Shown: piece by piece, positions 10,242 to 19,401 of the stretch
Layout of the letters: each line of letters opens with the position of its first letter
Position numbering within the stretch: position 1 is the first letter of the stretch
DNA from: Agaricus subrufescens
Taxonomy: Eukaryota > Basidiomycota > Agaricomycetes > Agaricales > Agaricaceae
Assembly: GCA_029945375.1 (NCBI GenBank)
Contig: JAQOTE010000021.1
Location: forward strand, 1-26,470
DNA length: 26,470 nucleotides
Direction: 5' to 3'
Notes under the pieces: generated by a model
Databases searched by the model: none
What the model was told of the DNA's origin: nothing
What the model saw: only the letters and a program-made list of their open reading frames with translations
Program-made: the position numbers and the translations under genes

Positions 10242-10248
10242 TTATATA
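10242..10248 (-). promoter_or_regulatory. TATA box of antisense gene A
   Basis: The minus strand reads CTTATATAAACG here, giving TATATAA about 54 bases upstream of the ATG at 10188. The spacing matches the TATA box of gene B, so both antisense genes look independently promoted. Confidence 0.6.
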
Positions 10249-10249
10249 A

Positions 10250-10792
10250 GGCGTTCCCGGCCGAGTTGGTAGTTGGCTGAGCCCGTAACCTCCGTACCTA
10301 ATAAAGCAACGCCACCTACCTAATCCTATGCCATCACAGGAACACGACTAAAATTGGACGAGACAAAAAGCACGGATGAGCTGTTTTGTCCATCCATACC
10401 AGTTACAGTGATGTTTCTATCTCTACACAAGTGAGCTAGACAGTAAAAAGACAGAAGAATCAGTAGCTGTCGAGGAGCGGAGGATAAGGTATAAAAATAG
10501 AAGCGGAGATAGCGAGTCCGATCAAGCGATGGAGGATCCGCCAACCCGGGAACTAACTAGTTAACCCCGAGGTCCGAGATCTAAAAATACTCGCCATGTG
10601 TACCCAATATTCCGCACCTCGTAGTTAAAACGACAGGCAGACCACTAGTTCCTAAAACATCAGCAACACGTGTGGCTAAAAGCACTCGAGGGATTCACGT
10701 AGGCACAAGTCAGTATACCAGAAGCATGGCAACAGCCCCAATAAACTCAGAATATCCAGCAGTTTGATGACTGGGGACAGTCAGCTTATAGT
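10250..10792. other. Non-coding stretch between gene A promoter and polypurine tract
   Basis: No reading frame here looks like protein. The segment carries the distal upstream region of gene A and the last bases of the element's internal domain. CTAG motifs reappear from about 10436 onward after being scarce through gene A. Confidence 0.4.
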
Positions 10793-10802
10793 GAGGGGGA
10801 GA
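10793..10802 (+). other. Polypurine tract (plus-strand primer)
   Basis: GAGGGGGAGA immediately precedes TGATACGG, the probable first bases of the 3' LTR. LTR retrotransposons use such a purine run as primer for plus-strand DNA synthesis. Confidence 0.8.
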
Positions 10803-11460
10803 TGATACGGCCCGCGCCGTTTTACGCATAGAAATGTACTAGCTAGTATTTACAAGGGTATAACACCCACTAGCTAAGGTGCAGGGTCAGAACCTAACCA
10901 TCTCTCGACACCTCAATAGTATATCTCGTAGTCTAATAAATCCACCTTGACTCTTATACGGGGAAACTGTACTGTGTAAGGCAAATATAGTCACTAGCTA
11001 CCAGGAATGATCTGAGTAGAGGCATTAGATCTGGTGGTGACAACTAGTTAGGCCGAAATACAATGGTGACGCTCTAGCTACCTAGACAAAACGTCGATTT
11101 ATGCTTAGCAAAACTACAGATCACTCCTCCCGAGATATACTATTCGAAGCAGTTGACCCGCAGAAGACATCGGCTCGGACAGGGAACGGCTATCACGCAA
11201 ACTAGCGAGCTGAAATCCCATCAGATTATCGTGGACCCACTAGCTAGCCGGACATATCACCGATTAGGATTCTCATCACATATCGATAACGAATCTGAAC
11301 GGATAGAACGTTCAGCCAAGCGGCCTTCGGCATTCTGAAACCTGACAACGTACCCATGTGGATGCCAGGGGTAGCACAATGGGGACTAGCTACCATTGTT
11401 AGTTGGAAGGGGTAAGGTGCTAAGCGACGTCAGGCAGCACCTGCTCCAACCATGATGATT

Positions 11461-11485
11461 GGTGCGGATAGGATCTATCCGTACC
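11461..11485. repeat. 11-bp hairpin in LTR U3
   Basis: GGTGCGGATAG (11461-11471) pairs with CTATCCGTACC (11475-11485) across a 3-base loop, with one G-T wobble only. It lies about 73 bases upstream of the LTR TATA box. On duplex DNA it is a near-perfect inverted repeat and could be a dimeric factor site. Confidence 0.6.
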
Positions 11486-11557
11486 CTCAGCCCAGTCCAT
11501 ATGATACCCTTAGTAATAGTAGAACTACTTTGTTAATATTTGTACGCATAATGTGAA

Positions 11558-11565
11558 TATAAAAA
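11558..11565 (+). promoter_or_regulatory. TATA box of the LTR promoter
   Basis: The sequence reads AATATAAAAACC, a good TATA box in the sense direction inside the LTR. The RNA start would be near 11590, leaving about 0.5 kb of R plus U5 before the LTR end. Confidence 0.6.
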
Positions 11566-12125
11566 CCCTCTAGCTAGCGTCAAGAAAGGCAAGCAATCTC
11601 CGGCCCACGTCTAGCTTTGAGGATCGTGATTTGTAAAGTAGCGATCTAATAAGTGAATAACAACTAGCCTTGCGAGAGAGCTTCTAGAAAAACTCAGACT
11701 AGTTCAGCAGTTCACGTCGGAGACGTTACCCGTTCAGAGAATTCACTAAGTTGCTAGTGATACAATAGTTTAAGAGACTAGCTAGGCTACCATTGCACGC
11801 TTATATCCAGCAGAGGTGTAAGTCGGTGCTAGCTTGAGTTGTAATTGCGGAGTCGGTGGATAACTGGCGAGTTAGATCATCGCAGCTCCTCATTAAACGT
11901 CATTGGTGCGACTTAGTTTGGCTACAACGCAGTAGCTAGAGTTCAAAGTTCACGTAGCCCTTCGGCCCGTTCGTAGCTAGAACAAGTTTGAGGATTCTTT
12001 TATTTGGAATTCCTTCTTTATTAACTTTAACTTCGAAATAACCTTTTCTCTTGAATATCTCCCCACGAACTTGCATTTACGAGTACTAGTTAGTGAAGTG
12101 TGGTGTGTTTATTAAACTAGCTACA

Positions 12126-13914
12126 CCCTTAACGTTTCATTTACTACCTCTACACCGCTTTGCGAGGTCTTCAAATGCGGCATTAGTGGGCGACATTTGC
12201 ACAGTGATGGCTTGTTCCATCAGCTCATCGTGAACCCGCATCGGAAGGTTACTTGGATCATAATGGGTGGGGTTAGCATTTAGAAGTTTATCCCGTCGTA
12301 AGGGAACGTAGTAGGTTTTTTTGGCTGCCGCATGGTTGCATATACCCTTGATATTGCAAACGCGACACGGACTAAGTGCGTTTGAACCTTTCATGTTCAT
12401 AACAAGCGCCATGGCAGGTATATCACCGAAAATGAGAATGAGATAGGCGTGGAGGAGAAAGTATGCCTCGGAAATCGAATCCCAAGCCTTGACACCAGCC
12501 TCGAGTTGGATTAATTCTTGAACAAGAGGCCAGAAATAAGAATCTATGTCCCATGGTTTCTTAGGGCCCGGGATAACGCCAATCCTTAACCGGTGCTTCT
12601 TTTGGAACCGTACATCGGGCGCAAGGTTATAGACAAATAAGACGATTGGCCAGCACGTCTGGCTACGTCGCTTGAAGGGGGCAAACCCATCGGTTGAAAG
12701 ACCAAGGGCGATGTCACGCTCGTCGGAAAAGTAATAGAAGGTGTTGTCAGTGTCGCCTGTGGGGACAATAGTTTGGAGGAGTTCTCGATAATACGAGCCG
12801 TCGAAGACATCTCTGATTATGCCTGGCTCGTGTTGGAATTCTGCTCGATAGCGCATCTTTTGAGCATGCTCACGGCTGGATAACATAGCGAGTAGGCGAG
12901 GAATGATAGGGAGATATGCAAAATATTTGCGTGGCTGGCCCTTGGCATTGAACCTTGGTTCGTTGCATTCGGGATTTGGGCATGTGCTGTGATGTTCATA
13001 TGGCCCGGTGAAGCAGACGCAGCTGTTGATGCAACAGCTGTAACGAATGGGCTGTAATCCGGACAAAGCACGGACGCGCTTCTTCGTCATTTTGAGTGAG
13101 TCGTGATGCTCGTTGCGAAATACGCGTGCCATTCTCGTAAATGTCCTATCGGTTAAGCGATCTTCTATCTTGAGAGTATACTTGAGGAGAAGGTCGATAT
13201 CGGCCTCACTAAGGCTCGGAGAATCATCTATAGATGAATGAGATACATGTGAATACGATGCGAGGATAAGGACGTACCAAATGCCGCTACTTCGCGTCTA
13301 CAACGTTCCAAGACTTTATCCCAGAGAGTAATGCCTGCCACATCTGTACGAAGGTCATCACTTTCTTCATCTGTTTCGTCACCACTTTCGCGATTATCAT
13401 CCGAAACTTCTTCGTCGGCAAATAACAAGTCAAAAAGTGTGTCTGTTGGAGGTGCGGGTTGTTCCTGATCGCCTTCTTGATCATCTTCATCATCTGACCC
13501 TCGTGTCCATCGAGATTGTCTCCAAGTTCGCTGTATCGCCATCCCCATTTGCTCTCTTGCTCTGGTTGCCCGCCTAACATCAATGCCAACTTGCTCCTCG
13601 AGTGAAGGATGGCTGTCAACAGGAGAAGATAGAGGTTCTGCTGCGTCTAGTGCATGATCTGCGGTCTCAGATAGAGTTTGAATGGGGGGAGGCAATGATG
13701 GAGGGGCGGCAGAGGTAGTTTCCAGGCGTCTCCTTTTGGTTGACCGCGTGTCTTCTATCGAATGCTGGGAGGGTGGGCGCCAGGAGGCGGTCACTGCATT
13801 GTGCGCAACAACCTTAGACCGGCACTCTAAGTGTCGTGCTCTTACACGGGGAGGGACCATTCCACCGCAAGGACAGCGACACTTAACCTTAGATGTGCCC
13901 CTTCTACGCGCCAT
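12126..13914 (-). pseudogene. Tnp2-like transposase gene, 3' part removed by LTR insertion
   Basis: Exon 1 is 13914-13278 and exon 2 starts at 13227; the 50-base intron (GTACGT...CTATAG) joins in phase 1. The reading gives 575 residues to a TGA at 12139-12137. The N-terminus has a Cys-rich module (CRCPCGG with a following Arg/His-rich stretch) and a long acidic linker. The catalytic part follows the Tnp2 (Transposase_21) pattern of CACTA and Plavaka elements: a CCINSCVCFTG...CPNPECNEPRF zinc motif, the LSTDGFAPFKRRSQTCWP segment with a probable catalytic Asp, and GDIPAMALVMNMKGSNALSPCRVC. The reading stops where family members normally continue, and 12 bases later the LTR begins. Past the TGA the codons still read N-V-K-G up to the junction, as expected of a gene cut by insertion. 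The product would lack the rest of the catalytic core. Confidence 0.85.
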
Positions 13915-14412
13915 GCTGAGAAGGTTGAAGATGATACGTAGAGGCTACGGGTGGGGTTTATGTAGGAGGGGATGGAGACGGAATTTTCTTCCGGCCGACC
14001 GGTTATGTATCTAGCGAGCCGGGTCCAGGCAATGTATAATTCATTTAGAAAATTTTTTTACATCGAATGCTAGAACTACAGGGACATCAGGCGTCGTGGT
14101 GCATTCTTTTATTGGGATGGCGGGTGGTCGTAAGCCAAACAACGGGTGGTGGTGAACTGATTGATATTGGAGGAAGGTCTTGGCCTGTAGAATAACAACG
14201 ACCAAAGAACTCGGGGAGGCGGTTATAGTGGGGGCTGTTGTTGCCACTGCTTTTCGGTAGGATGCTACTCGAGTGACTTCGAGTGGCACAGTCCACAATC
14301 TTTGGGTAGACTAGCGAGTGAGGTTGATGAGATAATAAGAGCCGTAGCGGTATTCAAGGAATCATGTGGATGAAAAGGTGGATATAACGGTAGCCCGCTA
14401 TAGTCAAAGGTA

Positions 14413-14433
14413 GGCACCGGACAATCCGGTGCC
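14413..14433. repeat. Perfect 9-bp inverted repeat in the divergent spacer
   Basis: GGCACCGGA (14413-14421) and TCCGGTGCC (14425-14433) flank a 3-base spacer CAA. It is a strong hairpin or palindromic binding site located between the two transposon genes. Confidence 0.75.
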
Positions 14434-14593
14434 AGGATGTTTGAAGGGCGTCCATCGTCGAAAGCGAATCTTGGGTTTGAAGTGTGTATCGCAATAGTAT
14501 ATCTACGAGAGAAATAAGTGGATAGATGTGGTAAGCGATGACTTACCGCGCCTTTGGAATAATCGAGGGGATGGGAGAGAGAAGATGAGATGA

Positions 14594-14664
14594 GTGACCG
14601 TTATGCGGTCACGCTGGTGGGCGGATCACATAGTCACGCACATCCATGATTGACATAACGTGAC
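14594..14664. repeat. Cluster of four GTGAC/GTCAC sites including a 7-bp inverted repeat
   Basis: GTGACCG (14594-14600) and CGGTCAC (14606-14612) form an inverted repeat around TTATG. Further copies of the core are GTCAC at 14633-14637 and GTGAC at 14660-14664. Spaced short repeats of this type near transposase genes often bind element-encoded proteins; that role is inferred here. Confidence 0.55.
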
Positions 14665-14720
14665 CCAAGTTCAGTTTGAAACGATCACTGATGCGATCAA
14701 AAAATTCCCATTCACCACGC

Positions 14721-14750
14721 CCACCACCACCACCACCACCACCACCACCA
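14721..14750 (+). repeat. CCA trinucleotide microsatellite
   Basis: Ten CCA units lie about 130 bases before the ATG of the 894-residue gene. One frame would read as poly-proline, but that frame does not join the downstream coding frame without an unseen intron, so I treat the run as 5' non-coding. Confidence 0.85.
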
Positions 14751-14877
14751 CCTCCTCAACCGCCGTATCTCGGACTGTCCGGGATCGACACCTTTTACTC
14801 TTGGACTGTCCAGGAGTATCATCAGCTATCATCTAAAATACCATCGCACTTAACTCTCTTCGTTCCGATCTTCCTCA

Positions 14878-17666
14878 ATGCCAGGCCGAGCCTACCTTAT
14901 CGATGGCGACATATATTATTCGCCCAACTGCGACCGAGATGTGCAGCTCCCTGGTCAGCTCAACATCGACGACATCACCTCATTTAACAACGTGGGCATG
15001 GAAGCTTTCGAAGCGCCGTATTGGTGGTCTGAGAGGGTTCCGTGGCTGGGCTTCCAGCCGAGGCGGCCAGTATGCTGGAACGGCGCTCTCGTGGAGGATA
15101 TCGGATATATGCCTCGGCAGCTTCTTCAAAAGGACGATGGCACGCTGTATAAGCTGCCGTATCTTTCACAAAATAGATGGGTGGCCCTGGAGAATCTGAT
15201 TCGAGAGGTGCTGGGAATCTTCTCGCGTCATTTCAACATACAATACGTAGAACCTTATTCTACCCGAAAGTGGGGTTATACCAATGGTCACCCCACTCAA
15301 GCTGAGACATGGAAATATGCACATCAAGGCCGAGACTGGTTTGCGATGTGGATCGCCCTATTATATTGGATGTTAAAGATAATCCCGGAGGATCCGAAGT
15401 ATCTGGAGGGTATCTCCCCTACGGAGTGGTACAAGCTGTTGGTAACGTGGGACAAGAGCCGTATAAGCATGTGGGAGTCTCTGCGTTGTGCTCCCCTGCT
15501 CCAACGTTTCTGGGATGCCAATCGCGCGGGGGTTTTTCTACACAATCCCTACGATCAGCCAACCCAACCCTCAGCTTGGTGGTTCGATCACCTCGGAATC
15601 CCAGTATGGTACCGTTGGGGGCCTCGAGAAATCGCGCAAAGTAAACGAGATGGTTTTTACCTAATGGTACCCCCATCTGAAATTCTCCAAGCTGCAACCA
15701 CTGTCGTATCGCCCTCTGTGCCTTCCTATTCTGCCAACACAGAGGATGCGTGGGAAGATACCCAAGTCTACGGTGCGTAGTGTACGATCCATTGGTACTG
15801 AGTAATGACTCATGCTCGTTCACAGAGCCTCATTTTGAACCAGCAAGCCCGCAACCAATAAATGTCACTGAGGACGACCAACGACCCCCTTCCTCGCCCT
15901 CGCAAATCAGCAAACTCGTTTGGAAGAAAGGGCGGCTGTGTCAAGTCGAAAGGTCGGGCCGAGATGTTTGGGAAGCGTTTGAGAGGAAGCACGAAGAAAG
16001 ACACCAACGAATGTTACTTCATGAAACGCCAGTTGCTCGACAAACTAGACTAAACCGTGCAAATAAACCGCCAACCGTGAGCGCAGCTGTGTATGTGTGG
16101 GAGTGGAGCCTAGACACTCCACCAAAATTTACTCGTACTCTGGTTCCAAAGCGAGATCGTGGCGAGACCCTAGAGGAAGCACGCCCTGGGGAAGCGCGCT
16201 ACGATTCGTTTTGTAATGAGTGGACCCTTTGTAGCGAGTGGGTCGATGAATCGTACGAGGAATCAGATGAAGAAATAGATGAAGTTCCAGCACAGGAGTT
16301 GTACCAGGATGAGGGAGGTATAAGCTCACTCGCTGGTGCCTCTCCGGCCCATGCTATCAATATTGCATCCTCTACCCTTACAACGTCGGCGGCGACAGCA
16401 CTCCCAACGGCTCCCGCATCCGCCACCTCCTCCGTCAATCCCTCCGCAGATCATACTTCGTCAGGAGCCGCTTCAACACCCCTCCCCGAATGGGAGCAGA
16501 CCCAGCTGGAGGTGGTTGACATTTTGAAGAAGCACTACGGTTTTCTGCCCCCCCGACTAGCCACAAGATTTGGACATGCAGCACGACTGGCTGACATCAA
16601 GCTCCTGCTCGTTATCACTGGCACTTGTCCCGTCAAACTCAACAGTACGTTCTGGACAACGCCAATGGGTCACGCCTGCGTCGACTTCGGGCTGCGTCTA
16701 GCTAACAAGGAAGGTGGTGAACCATCGGCAGCTGTGTGGGACCTGTCCTCAAGATGTACGCACCCTCTCAAGTTCTCCCCTCGGTTACGCTATATCAAAC
16801 GAGTGTGGGCCGGCACCCGACTCCTATATATGTTTGATTTTGGTGACTTGGCCGCTGCCTCTTGGAACATTGCCGTCTATAGTGCCTCTGCTGCCGCCAT
16901 GGTCTGTCGTCTACATCCCGAGCTCAATGATGAAGATATCACGGTCGAACTAGCACAATCCGGTGTCCCATTCCGAACTTTGCAGAAACGAGCCGGCCTC
17001 AAGCTTGCACGTCCTGAGCTACCATGCGCTCTAACGCCAATGATCTTTTCAGATCATGTATTCACTCCATCTGATTATGAATATTGGAGGCAAAGGTGTC
17101 AGTCCGTGTTGATGTCTCAGCGCGGCCGTGCAGCTATCTTGCGCGGCGGCTATGTTCGGCGCTTGGCCTTGGAGGGCGGGATTAGTATCAGTGAAGCATT
17201 GCAAGGGCCGTCGGGTCTATATTACGACGATACTCTCAACTTTCATGCGCGGGATAAAGATGGTGTGGAATATGTAGATGATGACTTGACGACGAACGAG
17301 CTGGATCTCTTGTGTGGGATATATCAAAGTTTTACAGGTATGTTCCGCAACAAAATATCATTTTTTTAGTGCTCAATGGTTGTATTAGGTGTGGGCACCA
17401 GCATCAGGAAGCAGTCTTGGCACCCTCTCGTCTCCACGTTCGAAGGCAGTGGCGATGACCAAGGCCGTTGGCCCCCTCGCTTGGAAGAGCTTTATGTGAA
17501 CCGCCACCGTTCCATCCTTGATGAGAAGGTCACGATTAATCGGCAGTTCCTTCGCACGGCTACCCAATGGCGCGACAAGACTCGAGGTTTCGGAGATGCC
17601 AGGAGAGCCAATGCCTCTGTAGAAAAATGGTCGACTCAATTTCTTGACACTTTTTGTAGTACATAA
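14878..17666 (+). CDS. 894-residue protein of unknown function, probable second gene of the Tnp2 transposon
   Basis: Exons 14878-15772, 15826-17337 and 17389-17666 join in phase 1 across a 53-base (GTGCGT...CACAG) and a 51-base (GTATGT...ATTAG) intron and end at TAA. The start MPGRAYLIDGDIYY is the first ATG of the frame after the CCA repeat. The N-terminal third is rich in Trp, Pro and Tyr. A middle stretch is acidic then Ala/Ser/Thr/Pro-rich and looks disordered (about residues 430-520). A compact part follows (EVVDILKKHYGFLPPRLATRF ... SGVPFRTLQKR), and the last exon contains WPPRLEELYVNRHRSI. There is no signal peptide or membrane segment, and I know no named domain with these features. 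It is divergently transcribed from the Tnp2-like gene and its frame is intact, with rich CpG and no TGA decay. It could equally be a host gene beside the transposon. Confidence 0.8.
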
Positions 17667-18143
17667 ATGCTTTAATATGTAGGTTATGGATTATCAATGA
17701 CGCTTGGTACAGTATTTCGAGTTAGATTTCGTTTTCTCTATATCGTGGATCCTACCTGTACAGTTATTTGTTGCATTAGATCTTGTATCTTATCATTGTA
17801 GCCTTCGGTAGACAGTTTTTAGAGCCTGCAGTTTTTGCGGGAACGTCATGCGATGCTACATTTGGTAAGTTTGCATTTTTATATATAACCAACCACCACT
17901 GAAAAAATGATCTCTATAGATTATATTTTCATTATAATGGCATGATAGAGCGATATATTCTTGACACGTATTTCAACTGCTATTGGTATGTAGAATGCAA
18001 TATAGGATGGTCCTTCATAGAGGCAGCCTGGTCAAGGCTAGAGCTTCAATTACGCAGCTGACTCTCTTCCTTATGCCAAATCCTTTAACAATAGCAGGTA
18101 ATGTGTTAAAATATATCATTCCATTCTATCCTAATGACACTAC
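17667..18143. other. AT-rich spacer between convergent genes
   Basis: This spacer lies between the 3' ends of two convergent genes. It is AT-rich with short T and A runs and no frame that looks coding. It presumably holds both 3' untranslated regions. Confidence 0.5.
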
Positions 18144-18894
18144 TCAGATTGCGCCCACTGTAACATCCAACTTCTCCTCGTACTCAGACGAGTCCATCTG
18201 TATCTCGAGGCCGCCCTCATCATTGCCTGGAATACATATGCGAATGGTCTTGCGCTTCTAAGGTAAGAGAAATTAGTTTGCTTCTACTTCGAAAAATGGT
18301 TACTTGCCTTCTGCTGTTGCTCATCTAGTTTTTGTTCAATCAATAACTCAAAATTTCTCTGGCGTTTCCGACAACCTCCGTCCTGCATCCCTTCAGTGCC
18401 AACAGTGCCTCCAGTGGCTGTCAAATCAACGGTGGTACCCCGACGAGCACTAACGGATTCGGCAACGAGATTGACCGTGATTTTCTGCTGACCATCACCC
18501 CTACCTTCAGTAACGGAATCAACCACTTCGTGTTGTGCGTCTGCCCCTTTGGTTTGTTGCCTAGTCGACCTTTTTGCCCTTTCTCTAATCACTGAGCGAT
18601 ATTCAGTATCAAGTAACGGATTCTTGTGAGTGACTTACCAGTCTCCCAGCTGGGTTCGCTAACAGATGGCTCTGGTGCTTTGTCCGAGCGATAACGATCT
18701 GCATACGCATCACGATACTTCTTTATCCCGAGCTGATTTTTACGGTCTTTCGGTGTGCAAGGAGTCTCTGGGACTACCTCAACCACCGAATCTGACTCTG
18801 CCTCGGAGGGTTGTCGCAAAATAGGCATCAGGGAGAATTTTGAAGTCTCAAAACCACCCCGGAAGTGACTTATATCCAAAGTGATGTTTTCCAT
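18144..18894 (-). CDS. 217-residue protein of unknown function with a GC-AG intron
   Basis: Exons on the minus strand: 18894-18639, 18591-18308, 18257-18144. Intron 1 (47 bases, GTAAGT...CTCAG) joins in phase 1. Intron 2 (50 bases) uses the donor AAG|GCAAGT and acceptor CTTAG in phase 0; this GC-AG join gives an in-frame C-terminal exon KRKTIRICIPGNDEGG... ending at TGA, whereas reading on without splicing stops after seven codons. The protein starts MENITLDISHFRGGF, has an acidic Ser/Pro-rich N-terminal part with KYRDAYADRYRSDKAPEP, a Gly/Thr-rich centre, and a helical Gln-rich stretch (FELLIEQKLDEQQQK). No domain is recognised and no membrane segment is seen. It is divergent from the 376-residue gene with 507 bases between starts. 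Confidence 0.66.
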
Positions 18895-19401
18895 TTATAG
18901 ATAAATAGATTTATCAGACCACTAAAGCACATTTGTTATGCGCATAGCCGGACATCGGAATCAATTATGCCCGGTTTTATGTAGGAGGAAGACGTAAGTC
19001 TTTTTCTTTCCCATTTTTGCCACCATTCCGCCTCTAACAACGATCCCTTCTTGCCGTCGCCGCCTCCTGCCAAGCAACAAAGGCGGGATCTACAACTTGC
19101 GCACCCGGATGTCGGCGTAAAACAATACCCGAATATTACCTGCACGAAAACGTAAAGTGTGAAAGACGTAAAGTGGAGTATTTTTCTCTGAATTTTCTTG
19201 TTATTGACCTCAGCGAAACAGTCTAATTACTTACACTGCTCGGCGTGCCTGTGTCAGCTCATCTCCGTCCGGCTATTGTATTAGGCGGTGACGAACCGAG
19301 ATACGAACTGTCCGTAGGTCGCGACGCATATAAATAAACTCCAAGTCCGATTTCCATTTCACGCCTCTCTCGTTCTTCAGCACGACCACATACTCTCAAC
19401 T
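18895..19401. promoter_or_regulatory. Shared divergent promoter region of the 217- and 376-residue genes
   Basis: The two genes point away from each other across 507 bases with no convincing coding frame. A TATA box for the rightward gene is at 19329-19336. No clear TATA was found for the leftward gene. Confidence 0.5.
19329..19336 (+). promoter_or_regulatory. TATA box of the 376-residue gene
   Basis: GCATATAAATAAAC contains TATAAATA 66 bases before the last base of the leader preceding ATG 19402, the same spacing class as the other TATA boxes in the window. Confidence 0.65.

Larger units (their letters stand above)
1..12125 (+). mobile_element. Ty3/gypsy-type LTR retrotransposon, 5' end outside the window
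   Basis: The domain order is gag with a CCHC knuckle, aspartic protease, reverse transcriptase, RNase H, integrase, which is Ty3/gypsy order (integrase after RT/RNase H). A polypurine tract and a TG...CA-bounded LTR of about 1.3 kb close the element on the right. Between integrase and LTR are about 4.6 kb with two antisense spliced genes, so the whole element would exceed 13 kb if the missing 5' LTR is as long. It is not intact: gag and pol carry eight in-frame TGA codons and two frame breaks, and one integrase catalytic Asp is Asn. CTAG is about 3-9 times denser here than to the right of 12125 (hand count), which supports 12125 as the border. The right flank is the body of a Tnp2-like gene, so insertion was into another transposon. 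The 5' LTR, primer binding site and gag start are not in the window. Confidence 0.93.
10803..12125 (+). repeat. 3' long terminal repeat, about 1.3 kb
   Basis: It begins TGATACGG directly after the polypurine tract and is taken to end ...CTAGCTACA at 12125. The right border rests on three points: the CA ending, the sharp fall in CTAG density, and the reading of the Tnp2-like gene right up to 12126. An internal TATA box at 11558-11565 would start the sense transcript, making U3 about 0.78 kb. No coding frame is convincing. A short hairpin ACGGC-CCGC-GCCGT sits at 10807-10820 and an 11-bp hairpin at 11461-11485. The 5' LTR needed to confirm both borders lies outside the window. Confidence 0.75.
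13915..14877. promoter_or_regulatory. Shared upstream region of the divergent Tnp2 and 894-residue genes
   Basis: No convincing exon is seen, although a minus-strand frame at 14041-14298 is open without a clear start. A CTACATAAACC motif about 45-55 bases before the Tnp2 ATG could serve as its TATA element. The stretch also holds two perfect hairpins, four GTGAC/GTCAC sites and a CCA microsatellite, listed separately. Confidence 0.45.
12126..17666. mobile_element. Older Tnp2-type (CACTA/Plavaka-like) DNA transposon, cut by the retrotransposon
   Basis: A minus-strand Tnp2-like transposase (13914 to 12126) and a divergent 894-residue gene (14878-17666) share a 963-bp spacer with inverted repeats and GTGAC/GTCAC sites. 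CACTA-type elements usually carry a second gene beside the transposase, so pairing the two is reasonable but inferred. The left part, including one terminal inverted repeat, has been displaced beyond the retrotransposon. I could not find a certain right terminus, so the right limit is set at the end of the second gene; the divergent pair at 18144-20690 may also belong. Confidence 0.6.

Noticed and set aside
10326..10544. Minus-strand frame upstream of gene A
   Set aside because: It lies upstream of the gene A TATA box, lacks splice partners and has no protein-like composition.
10935..10940. AATAAA as the LTR polyadenylation signal
   Set aside because: It lies in U3, far upstream of the LTR TATA box, and fungal signals are too loose to assign from one hexamer.
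14676..14877. Poly-proline N-terminal extension of the 894-residue gene
   Set aside because: It is in a different frame from the main coding exon and I found no intron to join them.
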